From: CBDUUP01 sp965370435
GTDB lineage: Bacteria; Chloroflexota; Anaerolineae; Anaerolineales; UBA11579
DNA: 24,376 bases
Assembly (NCBI GenBank): GCA_965370435.1
Contig: CBDUUP010000020.1
Span: 1-24,376, forward strand
Direction: 5' to 3'
Shown here: positions 15,404 to 23,521 of the stretch, piece after piece
Numbering within the stretch: position 1 is the first letter of the stretch
Layout: each line of letters starts with the position of its first letter
Translations under genes and position numbers: made by a program
The notes under the pieces: model-generated
The model's input: only the letters and a program-made list of their open reading frames with translations
Databases searched by the model: none
What the model was told of the DNA's origin: nothing

Positions 15404-15434
15404 AATCAGCGTATATCCGCGCCAATCAGCGTCC
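15404..15434. repeat. Degenerate AATCAGCGT/ATCCGCG repeat
   Basis: Units AATCAGCGTAT, ATCCGCGCC and AATCAGCGTCC lie head to tail with a 9-11 base period, just before the 3' end of the recombinase-like gene. It belongs to the set of short-period arrays in the gaps of this window. Confidence 0.5.
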
Positions 15435-15445
15435 CCTCACCCTTC

Positions 15446-16345
15446 TCACCCACCCTCCCCCTTGTCCAACCGCCCCAGCTTCATCTTCACCTCTCTCCAC
15501 TGGATCTTCGATATTCCCAGCTTCTGCCGGATCTTGTTGCCTTCCACGCCGTTCTGCAGGTCCCTCAGGGCGGAGGTCCAGCGGCACATCAGGAAGGAGA
15601 GGTGCTTGTCCAGCCCGGCTTCTTCCCCGATGTCTTCCAGGATATATTCCAACCGCCGCTGTGACCAGGGGAAGAGCCGGTCGGTGAGATCGTGCTGCGA
15701 GCTGTATTCTTCGTACACCGACACCCAGGCTTCCGAGAGGGGGATCTTGCGTTCCTTGTAGCGGTGTTGGGGGCTGGCATAGCGGACGAAGAGGATGGCG
15801 CCGCCGGGAGCCTCCAACTCCACGTGATTGGGGCTGAGCGCCAGACACTCGCCTTTCTTGATGGCCGTCTCCAGCAGCAAACCCACCAGGGCGTAGGGGC
15901 GGGCATCTGGTTTGGGGCCGTGGCGGTGGCCGTTGGCGGCTTCCAATACCGCCTGGGTCTCTTCGGGAGTGAGTACTTTGGGCAGCGGGCTGAGCACTGA
16001 TTTCTGGACCACTTTCTCCGCCGGGTCTATCAACACCACGCTGCTCTTCGCCAGCCACCGGAAAAATGATTTTATCGAAGTGATCCGCCGGGCCAGGGTT
16101 TTAGGGCTGCACGGCACCCCCCGTCCTTTTTGCATCCATTGGAGGAAATTGTCAATGTCGCTGGTCGTCACCCCGCCCAGGTGGCGGTCGGGAGGGAGAT
16201 AGGAGGCCAGCAATCGCATGTCGGCGAGGAAAGCCTTGAGTGTATGGGGTGAACGGCCCTGGTCGGCAAGGTAGATCTCCCAGGCGTTGATGGCCGGGGC
16301 GAGGGGAGTTTGAGCAGTGATGTGGGCGGTATTTTCAGCAGACAT
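15446..16345 (-). CDS. Tyrosine-recombinase-like protein with degraded catalytic motifs
   Basis: A 299-residue protein with the XerC/integrase layout. A SAM-like core-binding domain (about 15-105; AWEIYLADQGRSPHTLKAFLADMRLLASYL) is followed by a catalytic-fold domain (about 125-295; LTPEETQAVLEAA, then KERKIPL in the beta-hairpin with its Lys kept). Key catalytic positions look lost: the first Arg (TGLR in active enzymes) is Lys163 in TAIKKGE, the HxxR box reads SFLMCRW, LGH reads LGI, and no tyrosine lies where the nucleophile is expected (KIQWREVKMKL). It may bind DNA without cutting it. ATG 16345 is chosen because GGAG lies six bases upstream; the upstream frame covers the promoter. Nearby genes are chromosomal and no attachment sites are visible, so it does not mark an obvious mobile element. 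Confidence 0.85.
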   Translation of the reverse strand: MSAENTAHITAQTPLAPAINAWEIYLADQGRSPHTLKAFLADMRLLASYLPPDRHLGGVTTSDIDNFLQWMQKGRGVPCSPKTLARRITSIKSFFRWLAKSSVVLIDPAEKVVQKSVLSPLPKVLTPEETQAVLEAANGHRHGPKPDARPYALVGLLLETAIKKGECLALSPNHVELEAPGGAILFVRYASPQHRYKERKIPLSEAWVSVYEEYSSQHDLTDRLFPWSQRRLEYILEDIGEEAGLDKHLSFLMCRWTSALRDLQNGVEGNKIRQKLGISKIQWREVKMKLGRLDKGEGG

Positions 16346-16379
16346 GCGTGTCTCCGGGATACTTCGTATAGTCAACGCT

Positions 16380-16408
16380 AGTCTAGCGCAAATCATCCCC
16401 CTTGTCAA
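16380..16408 (-). promoter_or_regulatory. Promoter with overlapping 13-bp inverted repeat
   Basis: On the minus strand, TTGACA (16408-16403), a 17-base spacer and TAGACT (16385-16380). The perfect inverted repeat CGCTAG-T-CTAGCG (16376-16388) is centred on the -10 and could be an operator. It drives the gene starting at 16345 with a leader of roughly 30 bases. Confidence 0.6.
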
Positions 16409-16514
16409 ACGTTTTTTGGGAGGAAAATTCGATACTAACACTTTTGAAATCTGCATGAAACTGGTCGAATACCCCCGAAAATTTATACCGCGGAGACGGC
16501 ACGACGATTTACCC

Positions 16515-16538
16515 GACCATTTAGACCAGTCAGACCAA
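16515..16538. repeat. Short GACCA(T/G)TNA repeat (block C, copy 3)
   Basis: GACCATTTA, GACCAGTCA and a partial unit GACCAAA. TTAGACCAGTCAGACCAA here is identical to 18 bases of the copy at 13083-13125, read on its minus strand. It lies between the receiver gene's terminator and the recombinase-like gene. Confidence 0.65.
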
Positions 16539-16545
16539 AAAGAAA

Positions 16546-16571
16546 CCTCCCGCAGGATGGCCCGCGGGAGG
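16546..16571 (-). terminator. Intrinsic terminator of the four-gene signalling cluster
   Basis: CCTCCCGC (16546-16553) pairs with GCGGGAGG (16564-16571) around a 10-base loop. On the minus strand it lies 47 bases after the stop at 16618 and is followed by TTTCTTTTTGG, so it has the stem-plus-T-run form. Confidence 0.75.
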
Positions 16572-16617
16572 AAAAGGAGACTCTCTTGCCAGAGAGTTTG
16601 GCGGCCTCATCGGCCGT

Positions 16618-16995
16618 TTAATCAGGATAATGCAAATTCACCATTTCAATCAATTCTTGTGCCCGAACCGGTTTAGAGAGGTAATCATTACATCCCGCTT
16701 CCAGAAATTTTTCCCGGTCGCCGCGCATGGCCGAGGCGGTCAGCGCGATGACGGGGATGTCCTTGACCAGTGGGTCCGCTTTTACCCGTTCGACGATTTC
16801 CATGCCGTCCATTCCGGGTAGGGCGATGTCCAGCAGCACGAGCGGCGGCTTGAGGTCGCAGACCATGTTGTAACCCAGCAAGCCGTTTTCAGCTTCGATC
16901 ACCGTGTATCCAGCCGCGCTCAATATCTTTCTCACAATGCGCCGGTTATGGAAATTGTCTTCAATGTGTAGGAGTGTTTTACCGTTCATGCTCAT
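16618..16995 (-). CDS. Stand-alone receiver (CheY/DivK-like response regulator)
   Basis: A 125-residue single receiver domain. Acidic pocket residues E12 and D13 (HIEDN), phospho-acceptor D56 (LLDIALPGMDG), switch residue T86 (ALTAS) and K108 (LSKPV) are all present, so it should accept phosphate. There is no output domain, so it would act by protein contact or as a relay shuttle. GGAG seven bases before ATG 16995 overlaps the end of the upstream enzyme-receiver gene (stop at 16999), so the two are translationally coupled. It is the last gene of the cluster and is followed by a good terminator. Confidence 0.93.
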   Translation of the reverse strand: MSMNGKTLLHIEDNFHNRRIVRKILSAAGYTVIEAENGLLGYNMVCDLKPPLVLLDIALPGMDGMEIVERVKADPLVKDIPVIALTASAMRGDREKFLEAGCNDYLSKPVRAQELIEMVNLHYPD

Positions 16996-16998
16996 ATT

Positions 16999-19092
16999 TT
17001 ACTCCGAAATGAGGGTTTCGACGTGGGCCAAAAGACTGTTTCGGTCCAACATCATCTTGGACCAGACCGAATCAGCGTGGAGATTTAGTTTAGTACGCTC
17101 CTCAGGATGGATCTCTTTGCCGGAGACGACGATGACCGGGATGTGGGCGGTATGTTCGCTGGTGCGCAGTTTTTTGAGGAGTTTCTCTCCATCTTCGTCG
17201 GGCAGCACGAGGTCCAGCACGATGAGTTCAGGAGGGGAATTTTCGATAATATTCATGGCCTCATGTGCAGTGTTGGCTGCCAGCACCTCGAAACGCTGCC
17301 GTGATTCGAAGAGGCGGCGCATCAGCCGGGCATCCCAGACGTTGTCTTCGATGACCAGGATGCGGGGTTTTTGGTCTTGTCCAAAAGCGCCTGCATGTCG
17401 AGAGTATTCCTGATTTGCCTGGGCGATACTGAGTTCCGGCGGGGTGACTTCGTCGCCCAGGGTCTCGACGACGTGGCTGGCCAACTCCCGGCCGTTGAAA
17501 TTGCCTTTCTGCCATATGGACTTGGCGTACCGCTGGAGATATTTCACCTCTCCCAGCGAGAGCGACCTGCCGGAGACGATCACCACCGGGATCTCCCGGG
17601 TGTGCTTATTGGATTTGAGTTCTTCCAGGATTGCGAACCCGTCTTTATCCGGCAGCATTAGATCCAGGACGATCAGGTCGGGACGCCGCTGGCGCACCAG
17701 TTCAATGCCTTCGGCGCCGCTGTGGGCTTCAAAGATGCGGTATTTTTTGAAGTTTTGCAGCAGCCTTCGGATCAGGCGGCTGTCGTTGGGATTATCATCA
17801 ATAATGGCAACTGTGGTCACTTGCTCGTCAAGCTGCTCCAGGGCCTCGACCAGTTCTTTGGCCGAGTTGTGGGAAGCCACCGCCGCGGGCAGACCTACTT
17901 CCAGGTTGGTGACGTAGCGGTCTTCCAGGGCGTGTTTCTCGGCGCTGAAAGTATGCCCAGAGCAATTCACCACCACGCATTCGTCCGGCTGGATGTATTC
18001 ACGAGCGAACATCTTTTCAAGCCCGGCGAAAGCCACGCTGGCCGCAGGTTCAACCGAAAAGCCCTCCATGCGGGCCAAACGACGCATGGCCCGGAAAGCT
18101 TCTCCGTCGCTCACCGCCACCATCGCGCCCCCGTGTTGGTCGTTGGCTTGCTTCAAGAATTGGTATGCAAGTCCGGGGTCGCCGGTTGCCAGCACGGTGA
18201 TCAACGTATCCGGGATGATGGGTTCGGCTTTGTCCAGCCGTTTCTCCCAGGCGTGGACCATCGGGGCGCAGCCTTCTACTTGGATGATCCCGATCTTGGG
18301 TATCCGGTCTATCAGTCCGGCTTCGTGCAGTTCCATGAATCCTTTATGCACCCCCAATGGGCCTAAACCGCCGGAGACTGCCTGGATGTACCAGTCCGGC
18401 GCACGCCACCCCAACTGCTCGACGATCTCATAAGCCACCGTTTTCATGCTTTCTTTGTCGGGGATGGCTTTGGCCCCTTGCACGCAGTAAAGGTCCCGGC
18501 GGGAGGCGAAGTCGGAGGCGATTTTCTTGGCCTGGTCATAGGTGCCGGTGATCTTGATGACCTCCGCCCCATAAAGGGCCAGTTCGCGCATTTTCTCGGC
18601 GGGCACGCTGCTGGTCAAGAAGACCCACAGCTTGATCCCCGCCCGGGCGCAAAAGGCGGCATAGGCCGCCGCCGCGTTCCCGGTGGAGGCCAGCACCAGT
18701 TCTTTGATCCCCTGCGCTTTCAAAGCGCTTATGGTCACCGCAGCTTGCCGGTCCTTGAAAGAGCCGGTGGGCTGCTGGCGTTCGTCTTTGATCCAGATTT
18801 CGTCGTGTTGGTATTCTTTTTCCAGTCCCTCGGCGCGGGTTAGGGGAGTCCACCCCTCCCCCATAGAAATGACGGGGAATTCGGGGGGGAAGGGCAGAAG
18901 CTCCCGGTACCGCCAGAGATTGGTGGGTCGTTTTGCTACCATTGAAGGCCAATCTTCAGGCAGAGCCGCAATTTCATAGCGAGCGTCAAGCCAGGCGCTT
19001 CCACACGCCTGGCATTGACTTAGTTGGTACTCGCCTTTCATTTCGTGCCCGCATTCCAGGCAGCGAACCGAAGTGAAAAGTTTCTTTTTCAT
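16999..19092 (-). CDS. Threonine-synthase-like PLP enzyme fused to two receiver domains
   Basis: A single 697-residue frame. Residues 1-40 carry a zinc-ribbon-like CxxC pair (C11, C14, C27, C30). Residues about 70-395 are a fold-type II PLP enzyme of the threonine synthase family: PTGSFKDR with the Schiff-base K113, the STGNAAAAYAAF loop at 136-147, the phosphate-cradle-like SGGLGPLGVHKGF at 240-252, and SVEPAASVAFAG. Ordinary threonine synthases end near here. After a helical linker come receiver 1 (about 425-545; D432/D433, D477, S507, K529) and receiver 2 (about 577-695; D583, D627, S657, K679), both with intact phospho-acceptors. Their lysines are followed by Gly or Met, not Pro. Threonine synthase converts phosphohomoserine to threonine; whether this one does is unknown. 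No hom or thrB is nearby, and the neighbours are a sensor kinase and receivers. The start has only a weak GAG upstream. Confidence 0.9.
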   Translation of the reverse strand: MKKKLFTSVRCLECGHEMKGEYQLSQCQACGSAWLDARYEIAALPEDWPSMVAKRPTNLWRYRELLPFPPEFPVISMGEGWTPLTRAEGLEKEYQHDEIWIKDERQQPTGSFKDRQAAVTISALKAQGIKELVLASTGNAAAAYAAFCARAGIKLWVFLTSSVPAEKMRELALYGAEVIKITGTYDQAKKIASDFASRRDLYCVQGAKAIPDKESMKTVAYEIVEQLGWRAPDWYIQAVSGGLGPLGVHKGFMELHEAGLIDRIPKIGIIQVEGCAPMVHAWEKRLDKAEPIIPDTLITVLATGDPGLAYQFLKQANDQHGGAMVAVSDGEAFRAMRRLARMEGFSVEPAASVAFAGLEKMFAREYIQPDECVVVNCSGHTFSAEKHALEDRYVTNLEVGLPAAVASHNSAKELVEALEQLDEQVTTVAIIDDNPNDSRLIRRLLQNFKKYRIFEAHSGAEGIELVRQRRPDLIVLDLMLPDKDGFAILEELKSNKHTREIPVVIVSGRSLSLGEVKYLQRYAKSIWQKGNFNGRELASHVVETLGDEVTPPELSIAQANQEYSRHAGAFGQDQKPRILVIEDNVWDARLMRRLFESRQRFEVLAANTAHEAMNIIENSPPELIVLDLVLPDEDGEKLLKKLRTSEHTAHIPVIVVSGKEIHPEERTKLNLHADSVWSKMMLDRNSLLAHVETLISE

Positions 19093-19192
19093 CGGGTACT
19101 CATCAATGACCGTACAGGTCTCGTGATCGGGGGTTCAGAGGAACATCTTTCATTTATCCTAAACACGTTATCCTATAAACGGATCCTTTAGT

Positions 19193-22100
19193 TTATTCTG
19201 GAATGTCTCCGTTGTCGGCGCCGTCACTACCGTCGGCGCTGGGGGCGCTGGGCGGTATGTCTATTGGGAGGCTGCCCTTGGTCAGCGCGCTCAGATCGGA
19301 GGGGGATTCGGCTACCGGCGTCCTTTTGACGGCTTTCTTCTTGGCCGGGGCCGGGGAGGCGGCTTTCGGCGCTGCGGGAGTGAGTTTGGTTTTTTTTGCA
19401 GTGGGCCGTCCGGTTGACATGATCGCGGTTTGGGACTTATCTTTGTATTTACGGATCAAGCCTCTCTGCACGATGGGCAGGCGCACGGTGAAGATCGAGC
19501 CGACGCCGACCTGGCTCTGCACGTTGATGTCGCCTTTGTGCAGTTGGGCCAGCCGCCGGGTGATGGTCAGGCCCAGCCCGGTGCCTTCTACGGTCCGGGT
19601 GGCGGAGCTGTCCGCCTGGGTGAATTCGTCGAAGATATCTTCCAGGGCCTCATCGGGGATGCCGGCTCCGGTGTCTTGGACTTCCAGGTGGATCATGCTC
19701 TCTTCCATGAAGGCCCGCAGGGTGATGCGGCCTTCTTCGGTGAACTTCACTGCGTTGGAGATCAGGTTGGTGAGAATCTGGCCGATCCGCATCCGGTCGG
19801 CTTGCAGCGGCGGGAGGGCTTCGAGCACTTCGACCACCAACTCGACTGGTTTGTCGAGCAGCAGGCCGTCTTGGTTGCTCTTGACTTCCTCTAACAGCGA
19901 CAGCACTTCAAACTCTACAAACTCCATTTCCATGCGTCCGGCCTCGATCTTGGCCAGGTCCAGGATGTCGTTGATGATGCGCAGCAGGTTTTGGCCGTTA
20001 TCGTGGATGGCCTGGATGTCGGTGGCGATCTCCTCATCGATCTCGCCGTCAATGCCCATCAGGAGCACGTCGGTGTAGCCGATGATGGAGTTCAGCGGGG
20101 TGCGCAGTTCGTGGCTCATGTTCGCCAGGAACTCGCTCTTCAGCCGGTCGGATTGGACGATGCCTTCTTCGTATTGCTTGCGCTCGGCAATGTCAGTTAC
20201 ACTACCCCGGACCAGATTGCGCCCTTCAGCCGGTAAGCTCACTAAACGAACTTCACACTGTATTTCCTCTCCAGCCCCATTTATATGGATCCAATCAAAT
20301 GTAGGCGCGCCGCCTTCAAGCGCTTGTCCAATGTATTCCTTCGCGGCTACGCTCGATAAGCGTCCATCCGGTTGGTATTCGGGGCTCATCTCACCGGGTC
20401 CGACTTTTAGCAGTTCCTCCTTAGGAAGGCCGTACAGTATCGAAGCGTTATCATTCGCTTCCATGAATCGAGCATTGGGGGTGTCGCAATCGAGCACTAC
20501 GATAGCCTCCGGCGCGTTCTCTACCAGCACACGGAACTGGGTCTCAGCTTCCTGCTGTGACTGGAACAATTCAGCGTTCTGGATAGCGGTGGCGATCTGG
20601 CCGGCCAGGGTACCCAGGGTGTCTGCATCGGTTTCGGTGAACCGTCCCGCAACCTCATCTTGGAGGTCCAACACACCCAGCACCCTACCGCCGGTGATCA
20701 GGGGGACTGAAAGCTCTGAATGGGTGTCGGGCAGCATGGGGTTGGGCATGAAGTCCGGCTCTGTGGATACATCGGGGACCAGCACCGGGCTTTGTTCGCG
20801 AGCCGCGCGAGCGACGAAGCTGGTGGGGGCATCCACCGGGATGCTGTGCTGGGCCTGCTTCAGGAGAATGCCGACGTGGCCGGAACCGGCTTGCACCACC
20901 AGGTTCTCCTCAGTCTCATCTAACAGGTAGATGTGAGCGTGGTAGAGGTTGAACTGGCTTTGCAGCAGGATCACGGCTTGGTCGAGCAGGGTTTCGGGGT
21001 CGAGAATTGCGCCCAGTTGGTTCGCCACGTCCGAGGCTGACCGAAGCTGGTCAGCGAAGCGCTCCAGGTTTTGCGTCTGGGCGGTAACTTGTTCCAGCAG
21101 CTCGGTGCTCTGGAAGAGGAAGGCAACGTGCTCGGTCATACTCTCGAACACCGGCACGGTCTGTTCGGTGAAGCGGTCAACAACGCGGTCCTGGATGTCC
21201 AGGGCGCCGATGACCACGTCGTCAATTTTCAAGGGGACCACCAACTCGGATTGAGTGAGGGGTAGCACGGGGTTGGGCAGCCAGTTGGGGTCTGCGGTGG
21301 TGTTACCAACCAGTACTGATTCGCCGGTGTTGATGCAGCGGGTAACCAGGGATTCCCGGTCGAGGGGGATGCTGTGTTTGCGCTGCAGAAGCTGGCGTCC
21401 GGCATATCCGGTGCTCTGCTCCAGGACTGCGTTCTTGCGTCCCTCATCTACCATATACACCTGGCAGTGATAGACGTCGAACTGATCGGCCAGGAGGTTC
21501 ACGAGCATGTTCAGGAAGTCCTCCGGCGTAGTGCGCTCGCTGGCGGCGAAGGTCACTCTCTGGGAGGCCTCCATCTCACGGGAGCGCTCAACCAGGTCTT
21601 GCGTTTGCATGTCCACAGTGTTGGCCATTACGTTGAATGAGGTCGCCAACTCACCGATCTCGTCGGTGGAGGTTACTTCAGTACGCACTGAGTAGTCACC
21701 GTCGGCGAATGCGCGGGCTAGCCCGGTTAGGCTGATAACCGGGTTTGAAATCGTTTGCGCCAAATAAGCCGCCACTGCAGAACTGACCGCAGCAACTACC
21801 AGAGCGATGAGGGCCATACTGATAGTTTGCTGTTGAACAGGAGCCAAAACTCGAGAAACTGATTCGTGAAATACAATTCGCCAACCAACCTGGTCAATGG
21901 CGGGGTTGACGTCGCTGGTGACGTAACTCTGGGACATGAAGAATTCCTCACCCTCTATGTCCATTTGAATAACTTCTTCTACTGACGCAGCGTTCAGGGC
22001 ATTCAGGTGCATGATTGGGTATTGGGTAGGTGCGCTTCCGACTTCATGAACCGCTAAACCGCTGGGCAGGACGATTTGAGCAACGTCTCCTTCTGCCAAG

Positions 22101-23467
22101 CCTTCCTGTAGCTCAAGAATAAATTGGTCCAGGGTTGCAGTTGTTCGGATGATGCCGATGACGTCGCTTGTTCTTTCGTCATAGATGGGAACTGCCATGT
22201 TGAAACCAAAGGTCGCAGAGCTTTCGTCGTATTCCACCTCGCCGAAATAAATTGCGCCTTTTCCATTGTTGTAGGCGGCCTGCCACCAGCCCTCGTCTGC
22301 CTGGTAGTAGTCCGAAGTGCGTTCAAACGCAGCCACGTTGGCGCCATAGCCATCGGTGATGAAGACCTCCACGAACATGTAGTCGAAGACCTCCATGAAG
22401 TGGTTGAGTTCTTCGGCCAGTTCGTTGGTAAGCACGTTATTTATCAGGGGGTCGCTGTCGCTCGCGTTAGGCCATTGCTCGTCGAGAAGCAATATTTCTG
22501 CCAGGATGGACTCTTGGGATCCTGAATAGCTGGCGTTTTGAGCTACCAGATCTTCGTCGTGAACCAGCAAGGTAGCCATCGATAGCATCGAGCTCAGACG
22601 GGCGTTCAGCATTTCGCTGAAGTCGTCAGCTCGCTGTTCTGCCAGGGTTACCATCGCATTGGTCTCGGCTTCCGTTAGCGCATTTTGGGTCGAGATCAGG
22701 TTGAAGGCAAAAAGGGTTGCTGATGATACCAGGGTCAAACCAATGATCGCGACCAGCAGTTTGGTGCGTAGGGCGTGGTTCATGAAAAACCGCAAACCCT
22801 CAGGCAGCAAGAAAAGAAGTAGGACGCTCAGAACACCCACCATTACCCATAATAGGGTTGGTCCAATTGCGTCGCCGGTTTGAGCGGTCCTGGAATCTAG
22901 GCGGAATGGCAGGTTGATTAGCATCAACGCGATCATACCAGCCACGATTCCGCCAGCGACGAGGAGCTGTCTGGGGGCCTGCTTTGTTGGCATGGTTAGA
23001 AAACCCAACACCAGAGTGAAGACCACCGGTAGGATCAGGAAATAATAGGAGGTATCGCCAGTGATGAAAAGTGTGCCATTCAGGAAGCTGATCGAACCGC
23101 CAATAAGCATGAGGGTTCTGGCGGTTTTCAGTGATTTCCTCTGGAAAAAGAAAATTGCCGCTATGGGTAAAAGACCGCTTAGGGCATGGATCAAACCCGT
23201 AACGGTATATTGCCATATGCCAAAGCTTGCGCCTTTTGACAACTGCGGAAAGCTTCCGCCGATGATAAATAAAGCCCAAATCACCGCAAAGATCATACCA
23301 TTGCGGCTGTACTTGGCTATCTCTCCATTGGGTTTCTTGGATTTCTTCCCGTTGCCTTTCGGCTTTTCCGCCATCGCCGCGGCCGGTGTTGGGACCAGCG
23401 GTGCAGGCTGTTCTTGAACCGGGGCCGGTTCGGGTTGTTCGGTGGGGGTTAAGTTCTGATCGTTCAT
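19193..23467 (-). CDS. Large membrane sensor histidine kinase (7TM-Cache-HAMP-GAF-GAF-PAS-HisKA-HATPase)
   Basis: A 1424-residue kinase. The N-terminus is Pro/Glu- then Lys-rich. About six or seven membrane helices lie between residues 55 and 256, followed by an extracellular region of about 290 residues that resembles a Cache sensor (contains WWQAAYNNGKGAIYFG and FGFNMAVPIYD). A last helix (548-570) leads to HAMP (571-625), two related GAF domains (about 640-790 and 810-968), PAS (975-1096), HisKA with H1119 (MSHELRTPLNSIIGY) and HATPase (1222-1332; N1234/N1238, DTGAGIP, GTGLGLTI). A Lys/Ala/Pro-rich tail of about 90 residues ends the protein. It carries no receiver of its own. GGAGGT lies six bases before ATG 23467. 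It sits between the two-receiver gene (54-base gap) and the enzyme-receiver gene (100-base gap), so those receivers are its likely targets. Confidence 0.95.
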   Translation of the reverse strand: MNDQNLTPTEQPEPAPVQEQPAPLVPTPAAAMAEKPKGNGKKSKKPNGEIAKYSRNGMIFAVIWALFIIGGSFPQLSKGASFGIWQYTVTGLIHALSGLLPIAAIFFFQRKSLKTARTLMLIGGSISFLNGTLFITGDTSYYFLILPVVFTLVLGFLTMPTKQAPRQLLVAGGIVAGMIALMLINLPFRLDSRTAQTGDAIGPTLLWVMVGVLSVLLLFLLPEGLRFFMNHALRTKLLVAIIGLTLVSSATLFAFNLISTQNALTEAETNAMVTLAEQRADDFSEMLNARLSSMLSMATLLVHDEDLVAQNASYSGSQESILAEILLLDEQWPNASDSDPLINNVLTNELAEELNHFMEVFDYMFVEVFITDGYGANVAAFERTSDYYQADEGWWQAAYNNGKGAIYFGEVEYDESSATFGFNMAVPIYDERTSDVIGIIRTTATLDQFILELQEGLAEGDVAQIVLPSGLAVHEVGSAPTQYPIMHLNALNAASVEEVIQMDIEGEEFFMSQSYVTSDVNPAIDQVGWRIVFHESVSRVLAPVQQQTISMALIALVVAAVSSAVAAYLAQTISNPVISLTGLARAFADGDYSVRTEVTSTDEIGELATSFNVMANTVDMQTQDLVERSREMEASQRVTFAASERTTPEDFLNMLVNLLADQFDVYHCQVYMVDEGRKNAVLEQSTGYAGRQLLQRKHSIPLDRESLVTRCINTGESVLVGNTTADPNWLPNPVLPLTQSELVVPLKIDDVVIGALDIQDRVVDRFTEQTVPVFESMTEHVAFLFQSTELLEQVTAQTQNLERFADQLRSASDVANQLGAILDPETLLDQAVILLQSQFNLYHAHIYLLDETEENLVVQAGSGHVGILLKQAQHSIPVDAPTSFVARAAREQSPVLVPDVSTEPDFMPNPMLPDTHSELSVPLITGGRVLGVLDLQDEVAGRFTETDADTLGTLAGQIATAIQNAELFQSQQEAETQFRVLVENAPEAIVVLDCDTPNARFMEANDNASILYGLPKEELLKVGPGEMSPEYQPDGRLSSVAAKEYIGQALEGGAPTFDWIHINGAGEEIQCEVRLVSLPAEGRNLVRGSVTDIAERKQYEEGIVQSDRLKSEFLANMSHELRTPLNSIIGYTDVLLMGIDGEIDEEIATDIQAIHDNGQNLLRIINDILDLAKIEAGRMEMEFVEFEVLSLLEEVKSNQDGLLLDKPVELVVEVLEALPPLQADRMRIGQILTNLISNAVKFTEEGRITLRAFMEESMIHLEVQDTGAGIPDEALEDIFDEFTQADSSATRTVEGTGLGLTITRRLAQLHKGDINVQSQVGVGSIFTVRLPIVQRGLIRKYKDKSQTAIMSTGRPTAKKTKLTPAAPKAASPAPAKKKAVKRTPVAESPSDLSALTKGSLPIDIPPSAPSADGSDGADNGDIPE

Positions 23468-23521
23468 TTAGGTACCTCCGGGGGTGGTTGGGGTTTCATA
23501 GATGGATGAATGATGACGTTA

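Noticed and set aside
15446..16571. Integrated mobile element marked by the recombinase-like gene
   Set aside because: There is no tRNA target, no flanking direct repeats and no phage or transfer genes, and the protein lacks catalytic residues.
17722..18366. A 214-codon plus-strand frame opposite the PLP enzyme
   Set aside because: It has no protein-family features and no ribosome site, and it lies wholly inside a well-supported gene.
16999..19092. Enzyme-receiver fusion as a frameshift or assembly artefact
   Set aside because: The frame is continuous over 2094 bases with a plausible linker (residues 396-424), and the next gene's ribosome site lies at the end of the second receiver. Raw reads would still be the final proof.
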